Shown here one piece after another: positions 24,429 through 32,000 of a DNA stretch of 64,000 bases (its first letter is position 1; each line of letters starts with the position of its first letter). Both the position numbers and the translations under genes were made by a program. Source of the DNA: Xylocopilactobacillus apis (GTDB lineage Bacteria > Bacillota > Bacilli > Lactobacillales > Lactobacillaceae); the NCBI RefSeq assembly GCF_033095965.1, contig NZ_AP026801.1, positions 310,001-374,000 on the forward strand. Direction: 5' to 3'. A model generated the notes under the pieces. That model had not been told where the DNA came from. It did no database searches and worked only from the letters and a program-made list of their open reading frames with translations.

Positions 24429-24714
24429 GTTTGAAATCTCTAAACTAGATTGGGAAGTAATCAAACTACCCAATCCTTATTTGTATACAGAAGACTTTTC
24501 TGAAAATTTATATCAAGAAATTGATCAAAATTACGATCTAATCAATTTAGGACCGGCTATTATTTCCTTACAAAAACCTTGGCATGTTGAATTCAATTTC
24601 ATATCTGAGAAACAATATGCAGATGATTTAGTGTTTGATAAAAAGAACGAAGTATTTATTGAATTTAATAAAATTATTTCTGACATCGGTAAGTTGCTTT
24701 GTAGGTGTGATTAG
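24403..24714 (+). CDS. hypothetical small protein, overlapping its neighbour
   Basis: 103 residues starting inside the previous gene (ATGGCTTTGAAAAG). Reads as a normal beta-rich protein (WHVEFNFISEKQYADD). The N-terminal 8 residues lie in the overlap, so the true start may be later (no better start is visible). No family recognised. Confidence 0.4.
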   Translation: MALKSTLFRFEISKLDWEVIKLPNPYLYTEDFSENLYQEIDQNYDLINLGPAIISLQKPWHVEFNFISEKQYADDLVFDKKNEVFIEFNKIISDIGKLLCRCD

Positions 24715-24716
24715 GA

Positions 24717-24762
24717 GCAAATAGAACTAGAAACCGATTTGCGTTGTAATAAAAAAGGAGTA
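24717..24762 (+). pseudogene. RHS-core scar in front of the 24,766 gene
   Basis: Bases TAGAACTAGAAACCGATTTGCGTTG parallel the scar at 21,923 (TAGATATAGAAACCGGTTTACG). In frame they read QIELETDLRCN, a decayed D-x-ET-GL-x-YN motif, and the frame runs into the next gene. Confidence 0.4.
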
Positions 24763-24765
24763 AAC

Positions 24766-25425
24766 ATGTTTGTATCGAAATATGAAACGCCTGAAAATTT
24801 AGATAAGTTAATTGAAAAAATCGAAACAGACACGCAAATAAAGTTTAGTAAAAGCTATTTAAATTTTCTGAAAAGGTTTAATGTCGTTGAATTTGATGGA
24901 AATTATAATATTAAATCAGGAAAAGAGAGTATTTCTATTGAAACTATATTTGGTTTTTCAAAGCAGGAAGAGGAAGATATAGAGTCTGTTAGCCGTTTTT
25001 ATAGAAATAGAATTCCTTCTTCTTATTTGCCAGTGGCTTCGATTAACTCAGAAGATATAGTTTGCATAAATTCTCAAGGAAAGATATATCATTGGAACCA
25101 TGAAATAAATGATTTGTATTTTAATAAAGAGCCTAACAGTTATCAGCCGCAGAATGAAAAATTGTCTTTAATTGCAGAATCATTTGATGATTTTTTAAAG
25201 TTAATATTTTTAAGTAAAGAAACACAACCAGAAGAAAGATACGATGTTTATATGGATTCAACAGTCCCTTTCCCGGATAAAGTTCTTGGAATATTTTTTG
25301 AAAACCCGAAATTGTTCTTTTCAAATAATACTGGAAATCGAGTGCAAATATATTTGAAAAAATTAGAGCTTTCAGAAAAAGGTCAAGAACTATTAACTTT
25401 ATTAAGGAAAGAAAATTTACTGTAA
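24766..25425 (+). CDS. SUKH (SMI1/KNR4-like) immunity protein with C-terminal extension
   Basis: 219 residues from ATG 24766 behind AAAGGAGTAAAC. The first 150 residues show the complete SUKH pattern: FSKSYLNFLKRFN, IETIFGFSKQE, YRNRIPSSYLPVASINSEDIV-type segment, GKIYHWNHE and AESFDDFLKLIF. The last 65 residues (DVYMDSTVPFPDK, QIYLKKLELSEKGQ) are outside the domain and unlike anything I know. Well preserved. Confidence 0.75.
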   Translation: MFVSKYETPENLDKLIEKIETDTQIKFSKSYLNFLKRFNVVEFDGNYNIKSGKESISIETIFGFSKQEEEDIESVSRFYRNRIPSSYLPVASINSEDIVCINSQGKIYHWNHEINDLYFNKEPNSYQPQNEKLSLIAESFDDFLKLIFLSKETQPEERYDVYMDSTVPFPDKVLGIFFENPKLFFSNNTGNRVQIYLKKLELSEKGQELLTLLRKENLL

Positions 25426-25485
25426 TCCTGAAGGAAATGCTTTAGGTAATATATTTTTCTGATGTTTAAAGGCAAGGAGGGGTTT

Positions 25486-25941
25486 ATGACCCTTGATGAT
25501 GAAATAAGAATAAAGATTTCTCAATTATTAGATCCTCCTGAAATGGTTGATAGCTGGAAGAGAATTGCTGATAATCTTTCTGATTCTTTTGACTGGAAGG
25601 GAACGAAAATTGATTGGTCAAAGACAATTAATCATAAGAGTAGTCAACTTTTGGGAAATTACCCTGATTGGTTATCTACAATAAGAAAGTTTATTGCTGA
25701 CGATGATATAAATGTTGAGATAAAAAAGAGTCAAAAAATTTATTATATAAATGATTCGTCTTTAGATTTTGCAGTTTGTTTAACACTTAAGCAATTTAAT
25801 AAATTTCTTGCTTTTGCTATAGAAAATATTCCTCAGCATCACTATTTTTTTGATTTTTTGAATAAATGGTGCCTTGTTATAAGTTTTGAGGGATATGTCG
25901 ATTTTTGTTTATCTCAGAAGAAAATCAGCTTAATACATTGA
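25486..25941 (+). CDS. hypothetical 151-residue protein of the immunity array
   Basis: ATG 25486 lies 5 nt after AAGGAGGGG; the longer frame from 25,462 reads through this site. Trp-rich N-terminal half (DSWKRIADNL, FDWKGTKIDWSKTI) and an aromatic C-terminal half (HHYFFDFLNKWCLVISFEGYVDF). No family recognised. Confidence 0.5.
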   Translation: MTLDDEIRIKISQLLDPPEMVDSWKRIADNLSDSFDWKGTKIDWSKTINHKSSQLLGNYPDWLSTIRKFIADDDINVEIKKSQKIYYINDSSLDFAVCLTLKQFNKFLAFAIENIPQHHYFFDFLNKWCLVISFEGYVDFCLSQKKISLIH

Positions 25942-25964
25942 TGTCTTAGGGTTAGGATGTGAAA

Positions 25965-26261
25965 ATGGACGCAACGATTGTAAAGAAAATTGATGAAGGA
26001 CTTCATTTTGAGGCTAAGAAGTGGGCAAAAGATATATTTAAATGTAACATCCCAGAAAAAGCAGCTTCAGAGCTGATTGATCTTGGAAGAGTTCACTTTG
26101 AGTTGGGAGAAGATAACGAGGCTTACGAATGTTTTCTTAAAGCTTATGACAAAGATCAGGCTTTCAAGGAATATGATGATAAATATTGGGAGTTTTTTAA
26201 GTCAATACATTATCTAGGAGAAGAAGTTGATAGATTTAAGAGCAGATATCATTCCCTATAA
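25965..26261 (+). CDS. small helical (TPR-like) protein
   Basis: 98 residues from ATG 25965 behind TAGGATG. One tetratricopeptide-like helix pair is visible (DLGRVHFELGEDNEAYECFLKAYDKD). The 3' end overlaps the next gene by 35 nt. It may be a binding partner rather than an enzyme. Confidence 0.5.
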   Translation: MDATIVKKIDEGLHFEAKKWAKDIFKCNIPEKAASELIDLGRVHFELGEDNEAYECFLKAYDKDQAFKEYDDKYWEFFKSIHYLGEEVDRFKSRYHSL

Positions 26262-26697
26262 TTCGATAGGCAATATTATTATCGGAAATAACATTAGTGA
26301 TTATATTGAAGAAATGTATGCAAAGTATAATGTGGTATCAGAGAGTTTCACCTTGCTTGATGGCACGGAAAGAATTGTATTTTCGCTCAACGACATAATA
26401 AAAATAACTACCTTATCAAGTGAGACAATAGTTGCGATTAGTTGTAATGAACAATATCACGGTTTCTATAAAAATAAACTTTCCACAGGATTATCTATGA
26501 TAGAAATTGTAAAATTAACATCTCGACAACGAATATTTTATGGTCATCTTATCATTGATGATGAGTTTGGTTTGGCCTTTATATTGCCTACACCATACGA
26601 TGAGATAGCAGATAGCATTAAAGATATACCGTGCAATTTGACTTTGAATGAAATTTACGTTTCTGATTTTTCAGTATGGAATTTAAAAACTAATTAA
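26227..26697 (+). CDS. hypothetical immunity-type protein
   Basis: 156 residues from TTG 26227, with AGGAG five nt upstream inside the previous gene. The opening DIIPYNSIGNIIIGNNISDYIEEM resembles a recurrent start in toxin-linked proteins (Y-x-S-V/I-G-x-I-x-L/I-G). The rest is a beta-sandwich-like run (RIFYGHLIIDDEFGLAF). Family name unknown. Confidence 0.5.
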   Translation: MIDLRADIIPYNSIGNIIIGNNISDYIEEMYAKYNVVSESFTLLDGTERIVFSLNDIIKITTLSSETIVAISCNEQYHGFYKNKLSTGLSMIEIVKLTSRQRIFYGHLIIDDEFGLAFILPTPYDEIADSIKDIPCNLTLNEIYVSDFSVWNLKTN

Positions 26698-26739
26698 TTT
26701 TTTAGTGCAACTAGTTAAAACCTCTTAGGAGAATATAGG

Positions 26740-26957
26740 ATGAAAAATTTTCAACTTTATTACGGATGATTATCGACAAAGTTTACTTTTGTTGGGCTTT
26801 TACTATTGATGCGATTAAATCAATAATGGATAAAGATAGAAAAACTGGTGAATCTGCAGAGGGGATCTTCTTCTGGGCTTGTGATGTGATCATTTTAGAT
26901 CAGATTGACGTTCAGCAAAAAGTTCATTTCTTAATAAAACTGATATTAAAAATTTAA
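26740..26957 (+). pseudogene. frameshifted small gene
   Basis: ATG 26740 after TTAGGAGAATATAGG starts MKNFQLYYG, which stops at once; a one-base shift gives a 63-codon continuation (MIIDKVYFCWAFTIDAIKS, GIFFWACDVI) to 26,957. The good binding site shows it was a real gene. Confidence 0.45.
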
Positions 26958-27078
26958 CTTTACGGATACGCCAGTCTAATGTTTGAATAAGAGTTGTTGC
27001 TACAACACATGGGACTTCTGATAGAGTTCCCGTGCTGATTGGACAGCAAATCAGCACGATATAGTTGCATTTTGAAAA
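26958..27078. other. intergenic with a strong hairpin
   Basis: CGTGCTGATT and AATCAGCACG (about 27,031-27,058) form a 10-bp perfect stem around eight bases. Only a weak T-run follows on either strand. It lies at the 3' end of the - strand MazE-like remnant and could have terminated that unit. Confidence 0.45.
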
Positions 27079-27320
27079 TTAATAGGTAAATTCAGAATCT
27101 GAGATAGAGGGTAATTTATCGGCATGAGCATTGATTTTATCAATGTCTTCTAATAAAGCTTCCTCAGTTAATGATTGGTGTTTTTTTACAATTAGCTCAG
27201 TGCCAGAAACAACAATGTCAATTTTATCACCGACGTGAAGTGAGATCTGAGATGCTATATCGCTGGTTAACCTAATACCTAACGAATTGCCCTACTTAAG
27301 GATTTAATTGCTGGTGACAT
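27079..27320 (-). pseudogene. MazE/AbrB-type antitoxin, frameshifted and orphan
   Basis: On the - strand, ATG 27318-27320 behind GAGGAGTTAAAAT. SPAIKSLS, a one-base break, then GNSLGIRLTSDIASQISL, GDKIDIVVSGTELIVKK: the SpoVT/AbrB swapped-hairpin fold of MazE antitoxins, with the GNSLGIR core intact. C-terminal tail of about 30 residues. No MazF toxin lies downstream. The orientation is opposite to the array. Confidence 0.6.
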
Positions 27321-27443
27321 ATTTTAACTCCTCTTGTATATAGAATGACTATACTATAGTGCTGATTGAAAAAATAGAAATGATTTGTTACAAAATGTTA
27401 TCTTTTAAATATGATAAATTCCAATCAGTTAAGACCTAAGGTG

Positions 27444-27600
27444 AAGTGCCTCATAATTGTTAGACAAATACTAACGATTGTGAGGCACTTTTTATGACTA
27501 AATATTCTGTTGAATTGAAGATTAAAAAGATTATGAAAATCAGTGATCTTCCAACACTAATGTCTGTTTCAAGAATATTGATATTATTGGATCAAACACT
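27444..27600 (+). mobile_element. insertion sequence remnant with long hairpin
   Basis: AAGTGCCTCATAATTGTTAG and its near-perfect complement (27,471-27,490) make a 20-bp stem with 7-base loop. Four bases later an ATG opens TKYSVELKIKKIMK, similar to the first residues of IS3/IS150-type OrfA proteins, which soon loses sense. Seen as the left end of a lost IS. The stem plus TTTT may also act as a terminator. Confidence 0.4.
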
Positions 27601-27642
27601 TCAGATCCGAGGAATTATTAATAGATGTAGAGGATATTTAAT

Positions 27643-28134
27643 ATGATTTATGAATTAAAGATTTACGCTAGTTATCCAAATAATTATTGGTTTAAATTTA
27701 AGAATAACCAGTTTTCGTTAAAATCGAAAGTTAGTTTAAAAAAATTATTTTCCTTCGATGTATTTTTCAGTGATGGTCCAGCTTTTATCTCACCGCGACT
27801 TGCATCGTTAATAGATGAAACTAATTCAGATGTTCAGTTAATCGAGGTAAATGTTTCGGTTAATGGTGTTAATTATCAAGGTTATAAAATGGTGAAAATT
27901 GTTAGGAAAGTTTCTGCGATAGATCTAGAAGCTTCAGAAAGTGAGCCGATTTTAAGTTATCTTCCTGATGGCCCTAAAAAATTTAGAAGAATAGTTTTTA
28001 AAGAAGACGTGAGTGAGGACTTTTGGATTGCCAGATGCCAGGAATATCCATCTTGTATTATTGTTTCCGATCAAAGCCGAAATTTTCTTCTGACAAATGA
28101 CGTTATAGGGATCGAACTAAAAGATATCAAATAA
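27643..28134 (+). CDS. Imm11-like immunity protein
   Basis: 163 residues, ATG behind AGAGGATATTTAAT. Second half (VQLIEVNVSVNGVNYQGYK, KIVRKVSAIDLEASESEP, LPDGPKKFRRI, EYPSCIIVSDQSRNFLL) follows the Imm11 order more clearly than the 1192 gene: strand with GY, the S-AIDLE-x-SE helix start, and the final IIVSD strand. Intact. Confidence 0.55.
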   Translation: MIYELKIYASYPNNYWFKFKNNQFSLKSKVSLKKLFSFDVFFSDGPAFISPRLASLIDETNSDVQLIEVNVSVNGVNYQGYKMVKIVRKVSAIDLEASESEPILSYLPDGPKKFRRIVFKEDVSEDFWIARCQEYPSCIIVSDQSRNFLLTNDVIGIELKDIK

Positions 28135-28192
28135 ATTCGGGGCAAAATCATGGTGTTATTTATGGAAGAGATATTTACATAGCGAACTTCGA

Positions 28193-28438
28193 CTAGAAGA
28201 TTACATGAGAGATCGATTGTAGATCTAATTCTTTCAACACATCTTTATGGGAATAAATGATCGGATTTTCTTCAAAATCTTCAATTGCTTTATTGTAAAG
28301 TTTTAAATCTATTTCAGATTCAATTTTTTCAAGAGCCGATTCTTTGAAAAATTCATTGATAGTTAATCCATTAAGTTTAGCGTAATCACGAAATAGTTGA
28401 TCTTCTTCTTTATTAAAATGCAGTGATATTGTTGGCAC
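28193..28438 (-). CDS. ribbon-helix-helix antitoxin (RelB/DUF6290-like), without toxin
   Basis: 81 residues on the - strand from GTG 28438. ISLHFNKEEDQLFRDYAKLNG, TINEFFKESALEKIE and an acidic tail are typical of the DUF6290 RelB-like antitoxins. The expected RelE gene downstream is missing; only 50 bases separate it from the convergent gene. Possibly a resident antitoxin acting in trans, or a leftover. Confidence 0.7.
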   Translation of the reverse strand: MPTISLHFNKEEDQLFRDYAKLNGLTINEFFKESALEKIESEIDLKLYNKAIEDFEENPIIYSHKDVLKELDLQSISHVIF

Positions 28439-28539
28439 AATTATAGAAAATTTCCTTTTTTAGGTATGCTACAAGAGACAAGGTAATTTGTCTAGTAGAT
28501 TATTAGTACAATTTGATACAATTTTAAGGAGGTTGTCAG

Positions 28540-29328
28540 ATGAATGAAGTAAATATTCAGATTTGGATTGGCAATAATTTTGCTGCGGAAGATAAATATC
28601 TAAAATATTTTGAGCAAAATGAGGATGCTAATCCGCTAGATCCTAATTATGTTGAAGAATGTCAGTTTCTTGCCAATATTGGTGACATCTGGTTCGACCC
28701 GAATTTTATGGTTATTCCCAAAAGATTTGCTGAATCGCAAGATATTCAAACGATTATCGATATTATTAAAGTGGATGAAGCAGAAAAAGCCAAAATTCAC
28801 CAGGTGTGTGAAATCTTGGAAATTACGGAGGCTAATGCCGTTTTTTGGTACGTTAACGCTGACCTTGAAGTCGAGTTGGAGGTTGAAAAACCTTATCGAG
28901 AAAACTACAACGGTTTAAAATATATCGGAAATTTTTGTGCAGGAAGCATTTATGAAGAAAAAACTTTAACGCATCAAGCAACCGAACAGCATGTATGGCT
29001 TGGAAGCAATTTTAACAAAGAATACGATGAGTATTTCGAGCTAGATCGTCCGAATAATTTTTGTCATGATTTAGGGATTAGTTGGTATGATGAAGATTTC
29101 ATCGGTTATCCGAAACCTTTGAAAAAAGAAGTCACGGTTTCAAAACTAGTGAACAAGCTGTTAGGACCTGGGATGCCGTGTGAACAAGAAATCGTAGAGA
29201 GCTGCCATCGACTAGGCATCGATAATGGTAACACCTTATTTTGGTATGATGCTAATCAGTTAGGTTTTAATCCGCCAGAGCGCGACAATTATAACGGATT
29301 AAAGTACATTGGCAAATTTAGTTTTTAA
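28540..29328 (+). CDS. Imm22 family immunity protein, two domains
   Basis: 262 residues, ATG behind TAAGGAGGTTGTCAG. Two Imm22-like halves: residues 1-130 (NIQIWIGNNF, YLKYFEQNE, GDIWFDPNFM) and 140-262 (QHVWLGSNF, YDEYFELD, ISWYDEDFIGYP), each ending in NYNGLKYIG(N/K)F. The internal duplication makes it twice the usual length. Binding-site strength suggests good expression. Confidence 0.75.
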   Translation: MNEVNIQIWIGNNFAAEDKYLKYFEQNEDANPLDPNYVEECQFLANIGDIWFDPNFMVIPKRFAESQDIQTIIDIIKVDEAEKAKIHQVCEILEITEANAVFWYVNADLEVELEVEKPYRENYNGLKYIGNFCAGSIYEEKTLTHQATEQHVWLGSNFNKEYDEYFELDRPNNFCHDLGISWYDEDFIGYPKPLKKEVTVSKLVNKLLGPGMPCEQEIVESCHRLGIDNGNTLFWYDANQLGFNPPERDNYNGLKYIGKFSF

Positions 29329-29341
29329 GAGAGGTGCCCTC

Positions 29342-29634
29342 ATGTCAACAACTGAAATTAAGATCGGACTAGATGAGTTAGAAAAAAGAAAATTAGAGAA
29401 AAATGCCAATTCCATGGGGCTTAGTGTAGAAGAAGTTATTAAATTGATGATTGATCAATTTAATCGTAGCTGTCGGATCAAACGTAAAGATAGCTTGGAT
29501 GATTTTCTACTCTTCCTCGTGAGGTTGAAGAGGCGATGTGGATTGTTAAGGCTGAAGAATTTGGTTTAATTAAAGATACTAGTGAAGAAGTACATGATAT
29601 TGAAAGTTTACGCCGACGATGGTTGGACAAATAA
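29342..29634 (+). pseudogene. RelB/DinJ-type antitoxin, frameshifted
   Basis: ATG 29342 (GAGAGGTGCCCTC upstream): TEIKIGLDELEKRKLEKNA, SVEEVIKLMIDQF, the ribbon-helix-helix of DinJ. Near 29,500 a one-base shift is needed to enter STLPREVEEAMWIVKAEEFG and SLRRRWLDK, an expected DinJ-like tail, to the stop at 29,632-29,634. No toxin gene follows. Confidence 0.6.
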
Positions 29635-29649
29635 AACAGAGATTGGCAG

Positions 29650-30162
29650 ATGAAAAACGATTTCGAAAAAGAACTCCAAATTTTTCTAAAAGAGCATCTT
29701 AGTGTGCCAGCAAGTTTTAAAGTAAATCTCCATCAAGTAATAATCGATGATCGATCTGGGACCAAAGCTGAAATTAATTTTACTTATTTAAATATTTCGA
29801 TGGAATATTCGATTAGTATGAATGTGTCTTCAAAACGAATTCAAAAATTTATTGAGCAGATCAATCCTCCTTATCCTTCGAATATTTCAGCGTCAAACCT
29901 CGTTTACTATTCTTATTATCTGAATGAAAAACAGTATTTTCCGTTAATGCTTCCGACGACTGAAGCTGGAAAAAAACGAACTTTCGAAAATTTTCTGAAA
30001 GTTTTCCAATCAATTTACATTCCACGGGTGTTTAATTTAATTGAATTAAACGAACAGTTAATCAATGATGTGAAAGAAAGTCCCAGGAATTATTCGTATC
30101 CGTTTTTGATTGTGATGGCTGCACTAAATCATAATAAATCGATTGAAGTCGATCTAGACTAA
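29650..30162 (+). CDS. hypothetical 170-residue protein of the immunity array
   Basis: ATG 29650; GATTGGCAG upstream. N-terminal beta half (AEINFTYLNISMEYSISMNV) and helical C-terminus (FLKVFQSIYIPRVFNLIELNE). No family recognised. Between it and the next gene about 30 codons without a start (ENNLDLKMEFNRQLVRN) look like residue. Confidence 0.5.
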   Translation: MKNDFEKELQIFLKEHLSVPASFKVNLHQVIIDDRSGTKAEINFTYLNISMEYSISMNVSSKRIQKFIEQINPPYPSNISASNLVYYSYYLNEKQYFPLMLPTTEAGKKRTFENFLKVFQSIYIPRVFNLIELNEQLINDVKESPRNYSYPFLIVMAALNHNKSIEVDLD

Positions 30163-30282
30163 CTGCTAAGAAAAAAGTATTTAGGGTTTGAGAATAATCT
30201 GGATCTTAAAATGGAGTTTAATCGTCAATTGGTGAGAAACGAATATGATGATGTTTGATGATTTTATAAAGCATGGGATTAC

Positions 30283-30609
30283 GTGCGTGAAGTTTGGTAT
30301 AGTTTTTCAGATCTTGCCAGAAATTTCAGTAATTATAATGTTTGTCCAATTAATGATGCTGAGGGACAATTTGGCATCTTTGTTGAGGGGGCAGAAATAA
30401 TTTTTGATAATAATTTATTAGTTAATGTTCAATACGAAATTGATCGATCTGATGAATTATCTTTCAATAGACACAAAATTCGGTCAACGACGACGGTCGA
30501 TGAGTTTCGCAAGTTACGCAAAGATTCTCAAATTATTTTGGTTACTGAAAATTTATACTTTGATGAAAGCAACAAGTACTTTTTTACGGCGATGCAGGTT
30601 GAGCGATGA
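30283..30609 (+). CDS. hypothetical small protein, coupled to the next gene
   Basis: 108 residues; GTG 30283 (CGTGCGTGAAG region). Beta-rich (GQFGIFVEGAEIIFDNNLLV). Its stop overlaps the ATG of the next gene (ATGATGG). The partner protein has a similar phrase GIFVDGVNPYF, so the two may be distant paralogues. Confidence 0.45.
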   Translation: MREVWYSFSDLARNFSNYNVCPINDAEGQFGIFVEGAEIIFDNNLLVNVQYEIDRSDELSFNRHKIRSTTTVDEFRKLRKDSQIILVTENLYFDESNKYFFTAMQVER

Positions 30610-31076
30610 TGGAATATTTAAAATCAGTATTTAAGAAGCTAGATTTCTTTTTCTACGGAAATGAGGTTAAGAGTTTAACTTTTTTTAGCGATCAAGACGG
30701 TGATCGATTGGGAGATTTAGTATATCTTGGAAATGTTGGGATTTTTGTTGACGGAGTGAATCCGTATTTTTCTAATTTTTGGCCGGATGAAGTTGATGTT
30801 TTTAACCTTTATGCAAAATATAACGAATTAAAACGATTGGAAAAGCAGTTAGATCCATTCGTGATTCAAACAATTAGAACTTTTCACAGTCGAGTTTATC
30901 ATGAACAGTGGGGGCTTTATCTTGCCGATTTTGACGAACAAAATTCGGTTTTTATTATTTTCCAAGGCGACCAATTAATCGTATATGATCGTATTACAGA
31001 TAATTTAAAGCAGATTCCTTTGAATGATCTAGTTTGCTACGAAAGACGAGAGTCATCAGAATGGAGAGAAGTTTAA
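30606..31076 (+). CDS. hypothetical protein, coupled to the previous gene
   Basis: 156 residues; 4-nt overlap with the gene before. Reads LTFFSDQDGDRLGDLVYLGNV, then GIFVDGVNPYFSNFWPDEVDVF, helix, and RVYHEQWGLYLADFD. No family recognised; the layout suggests a beta-sandwich binding protein. Confidence 0.5.
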   Translation: MMEYLKSVFKKLDFFFYGNEVKSLTFFSDQDGDRLGDLVYLGNVGIFVDGVNPYFSNFWPDEVDVFNLYAKYNELKRLEKQLDPFVIQTIRTFHSRVYHEQWGLYLADFDEQNSVFIIFQGDQLIVYDRITDNLKQIPLNDLVCYERRESSEWREV

Positions 31077-31113
31077 AAAGTTGAATTGATGGAAATAAAG
31101 AGAGAAAATACGA

Positions 31114-31145
31114 TTGTTTGTAGAATCCGTTCTTAGTGTTATAAT
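31114..31145 (+). promoter_or_regulatory. candidate promoter of the antitoxin RNA
   Basis: TATAAT at 31,140-31,145 with TTTGTA 17 bp upstream (31,117-31,122), or TTGTTT at 20 bp. The -10 is perfect, the -35 weak. It points toward the hairpin-rich region antisense to the small toxin gene. Confidence 0.5.
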
Positions 31146-31151
31146 AAAACC

Positions 31152-31271
31152 ATAAAAAAAGAACCAGTGCGTTAACACTAGTTCTCAGCAGATCCGTCAT
31201 AGACGGTGACGCAAACTAAATGTTTAATTAGATAACCATCAGCTTGTTGGAGCTAAGACGGTTATTTTTTT
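31152..31271 (+). ncRNA. candidate type I antitoxin RNA
   Basis: Expected transcript of about 120 nt: hairpin AGAACCAGTG/CACTAGTTCT (31,160-31,185), a small CCGTC-ATA-GACGG hairpin, and a terminator stem AACCATCAGCT/AGCTAAGACGGTT followed by eight T. Its 3' end overlaps the last codons and stop of the convergent toxin gene, as in BsrG/SR4-type and related systems of Bacillota. No expression evidence is possible here. Confidence 0.5.
31233..31271 (+). terminator. terminator at the shared 3' ends of toxin mRNA and antitoxin RNA
   Basis: Stem AACCATCAGCT with AGCTAAGACGGTT and six-base loop, then TTATTTTTTTT. Strong for the + strand; on the - strand the A/T content on the other side is lower. 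Confidence 0.6.
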
Positions 31272-31363
31272 TGATTTTTAATCAAATCAATTACAACAGT
31301 AATTAGCATTAAGGTAAAAGTACCAAAAGCTAACATTAGTTGTATTGCGTCCGCATTGGACAC
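31262..31363 (-). CDS. holin-like type I toxin (BsrE/TxpA/Hol_Tox type), 33 residues
   Basis: Too short for usual gene finders. GTG 31361-31363 lies 6 nt after AAAGGAGAG. The peptide reads MSNADAIQLMLAFGTF, a hydrophobic run, then DLIKNQKK: a short polar start, one transmembrane helix and a lysine-rich end, the pattern of BsrE/BsrG/TxpA toxins (BsrE opens with a similar A-L-x-LML-A-x-G-x-F phrase). It likely inserts in the membrane. An antisense RNA and an overlapping upstream ORF suggest tight control. Confidence 0.7.
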   Translation of the reverse strand: MSNADAIQLMLAFGTFTLMLITVVIDLIKNQKK

Positions 31364-31401
31364 GTTAGCTCTCCTTTCTTTGGAATTTTTGAGTGATTCA
31401 T
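31336..31401 (-). CDS. 21-codon upstream ORF overlapping the type I toxin start
   Basis: ATG 31399-31401 is 4 nt after AGGAGGTGAT, a nearly full match to the 16S rRNA tail. It encodes MNHSKIPKKGELTCP and a few more residues, in another frame than the toxin, and stops 28 nt inside the toxin gene. Its Shine-Dalgarno can pair with the ATCACTC just behind its start codon. So translation of this ORF could open or block the toxin start. Coding status is inference. Confidence 0.4.
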   Translation of the reverse strand: MNHSKIPKKGELTCPMRTQYN

Positions 31402-31553
31402 AAGCATCACCTCCTCAGAAAGTAAGCGCCACCGTCTTAACTTATCTGCAAAAAATATCATAACATTAAGTTTGGTTGATTTTGAATTTTTAGGTAAAAA
31501 TGTACCATATGACAACTATCAAAAGTTAATTTAATATATCAAATGAGGATTTT

Positions 31554-32000
31554 TTGAACACAAATAACATTACAAAAGATTTTTTAACTATTTATTGGGA
31601 CTCAATCGTCGGAGACGTACCAGGTCAAACCTTCTATGTTTGGGGTAGTGAACTAGATTTTCCGCTTAGTTTCTGGAAAAAAGGGACAGTCGTCAAAAAG
31701 AATAAATTATTCGGCGATGATTGGGTCGTTTGGGTCTGGGATCTAAAAGTAAGTAGTTTTCCTAAAGACTGGCGTAAAGCAATGAGAGAAACGCTTCTAT
31801 ATTTTAGTGAAGAAGCTGGCTTAAGCTGGTGCAGTTTGGAAGGATACTTTGAAGATCCGCCGTCGCTCTTTAACCCCGAAATGTCGGAAGGCTATTATGC
31901 TTATGCTATCAAGGACGATTTTGTCTGCCACACAGATCTTGATTGCACTTATACTTCACTTTCCAAACAAGACTTAATGAGACTTAAAGGGTTAATATAA
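31554..32000 (+). CDS. hypothetical protein of the immunity array
   Basis: 148 residues from TTG behind GAGGATTT. Trp-rich (DDWVVWVWDLKVSSFPKDW). C-terminal region with SLFNPEMSEGYYAYAI. It is followed without spacing by the next gene, so both are coupled. No family recognised. Confidence 0.5.
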   Translation: MNTNNITKDFLTIYWDSIVGDVPGQTFYVWGSELDFPLSFWKKGTVVKKNKLFGDDWVVWVWDLKVSSFPKDWRKAMRETLLYFSEEAGLSWCSLEGYFEDPPSLFNPEMSEGYYAYAIKDDFVCHTDLDCTYTSLSKQDLMRLKGLI

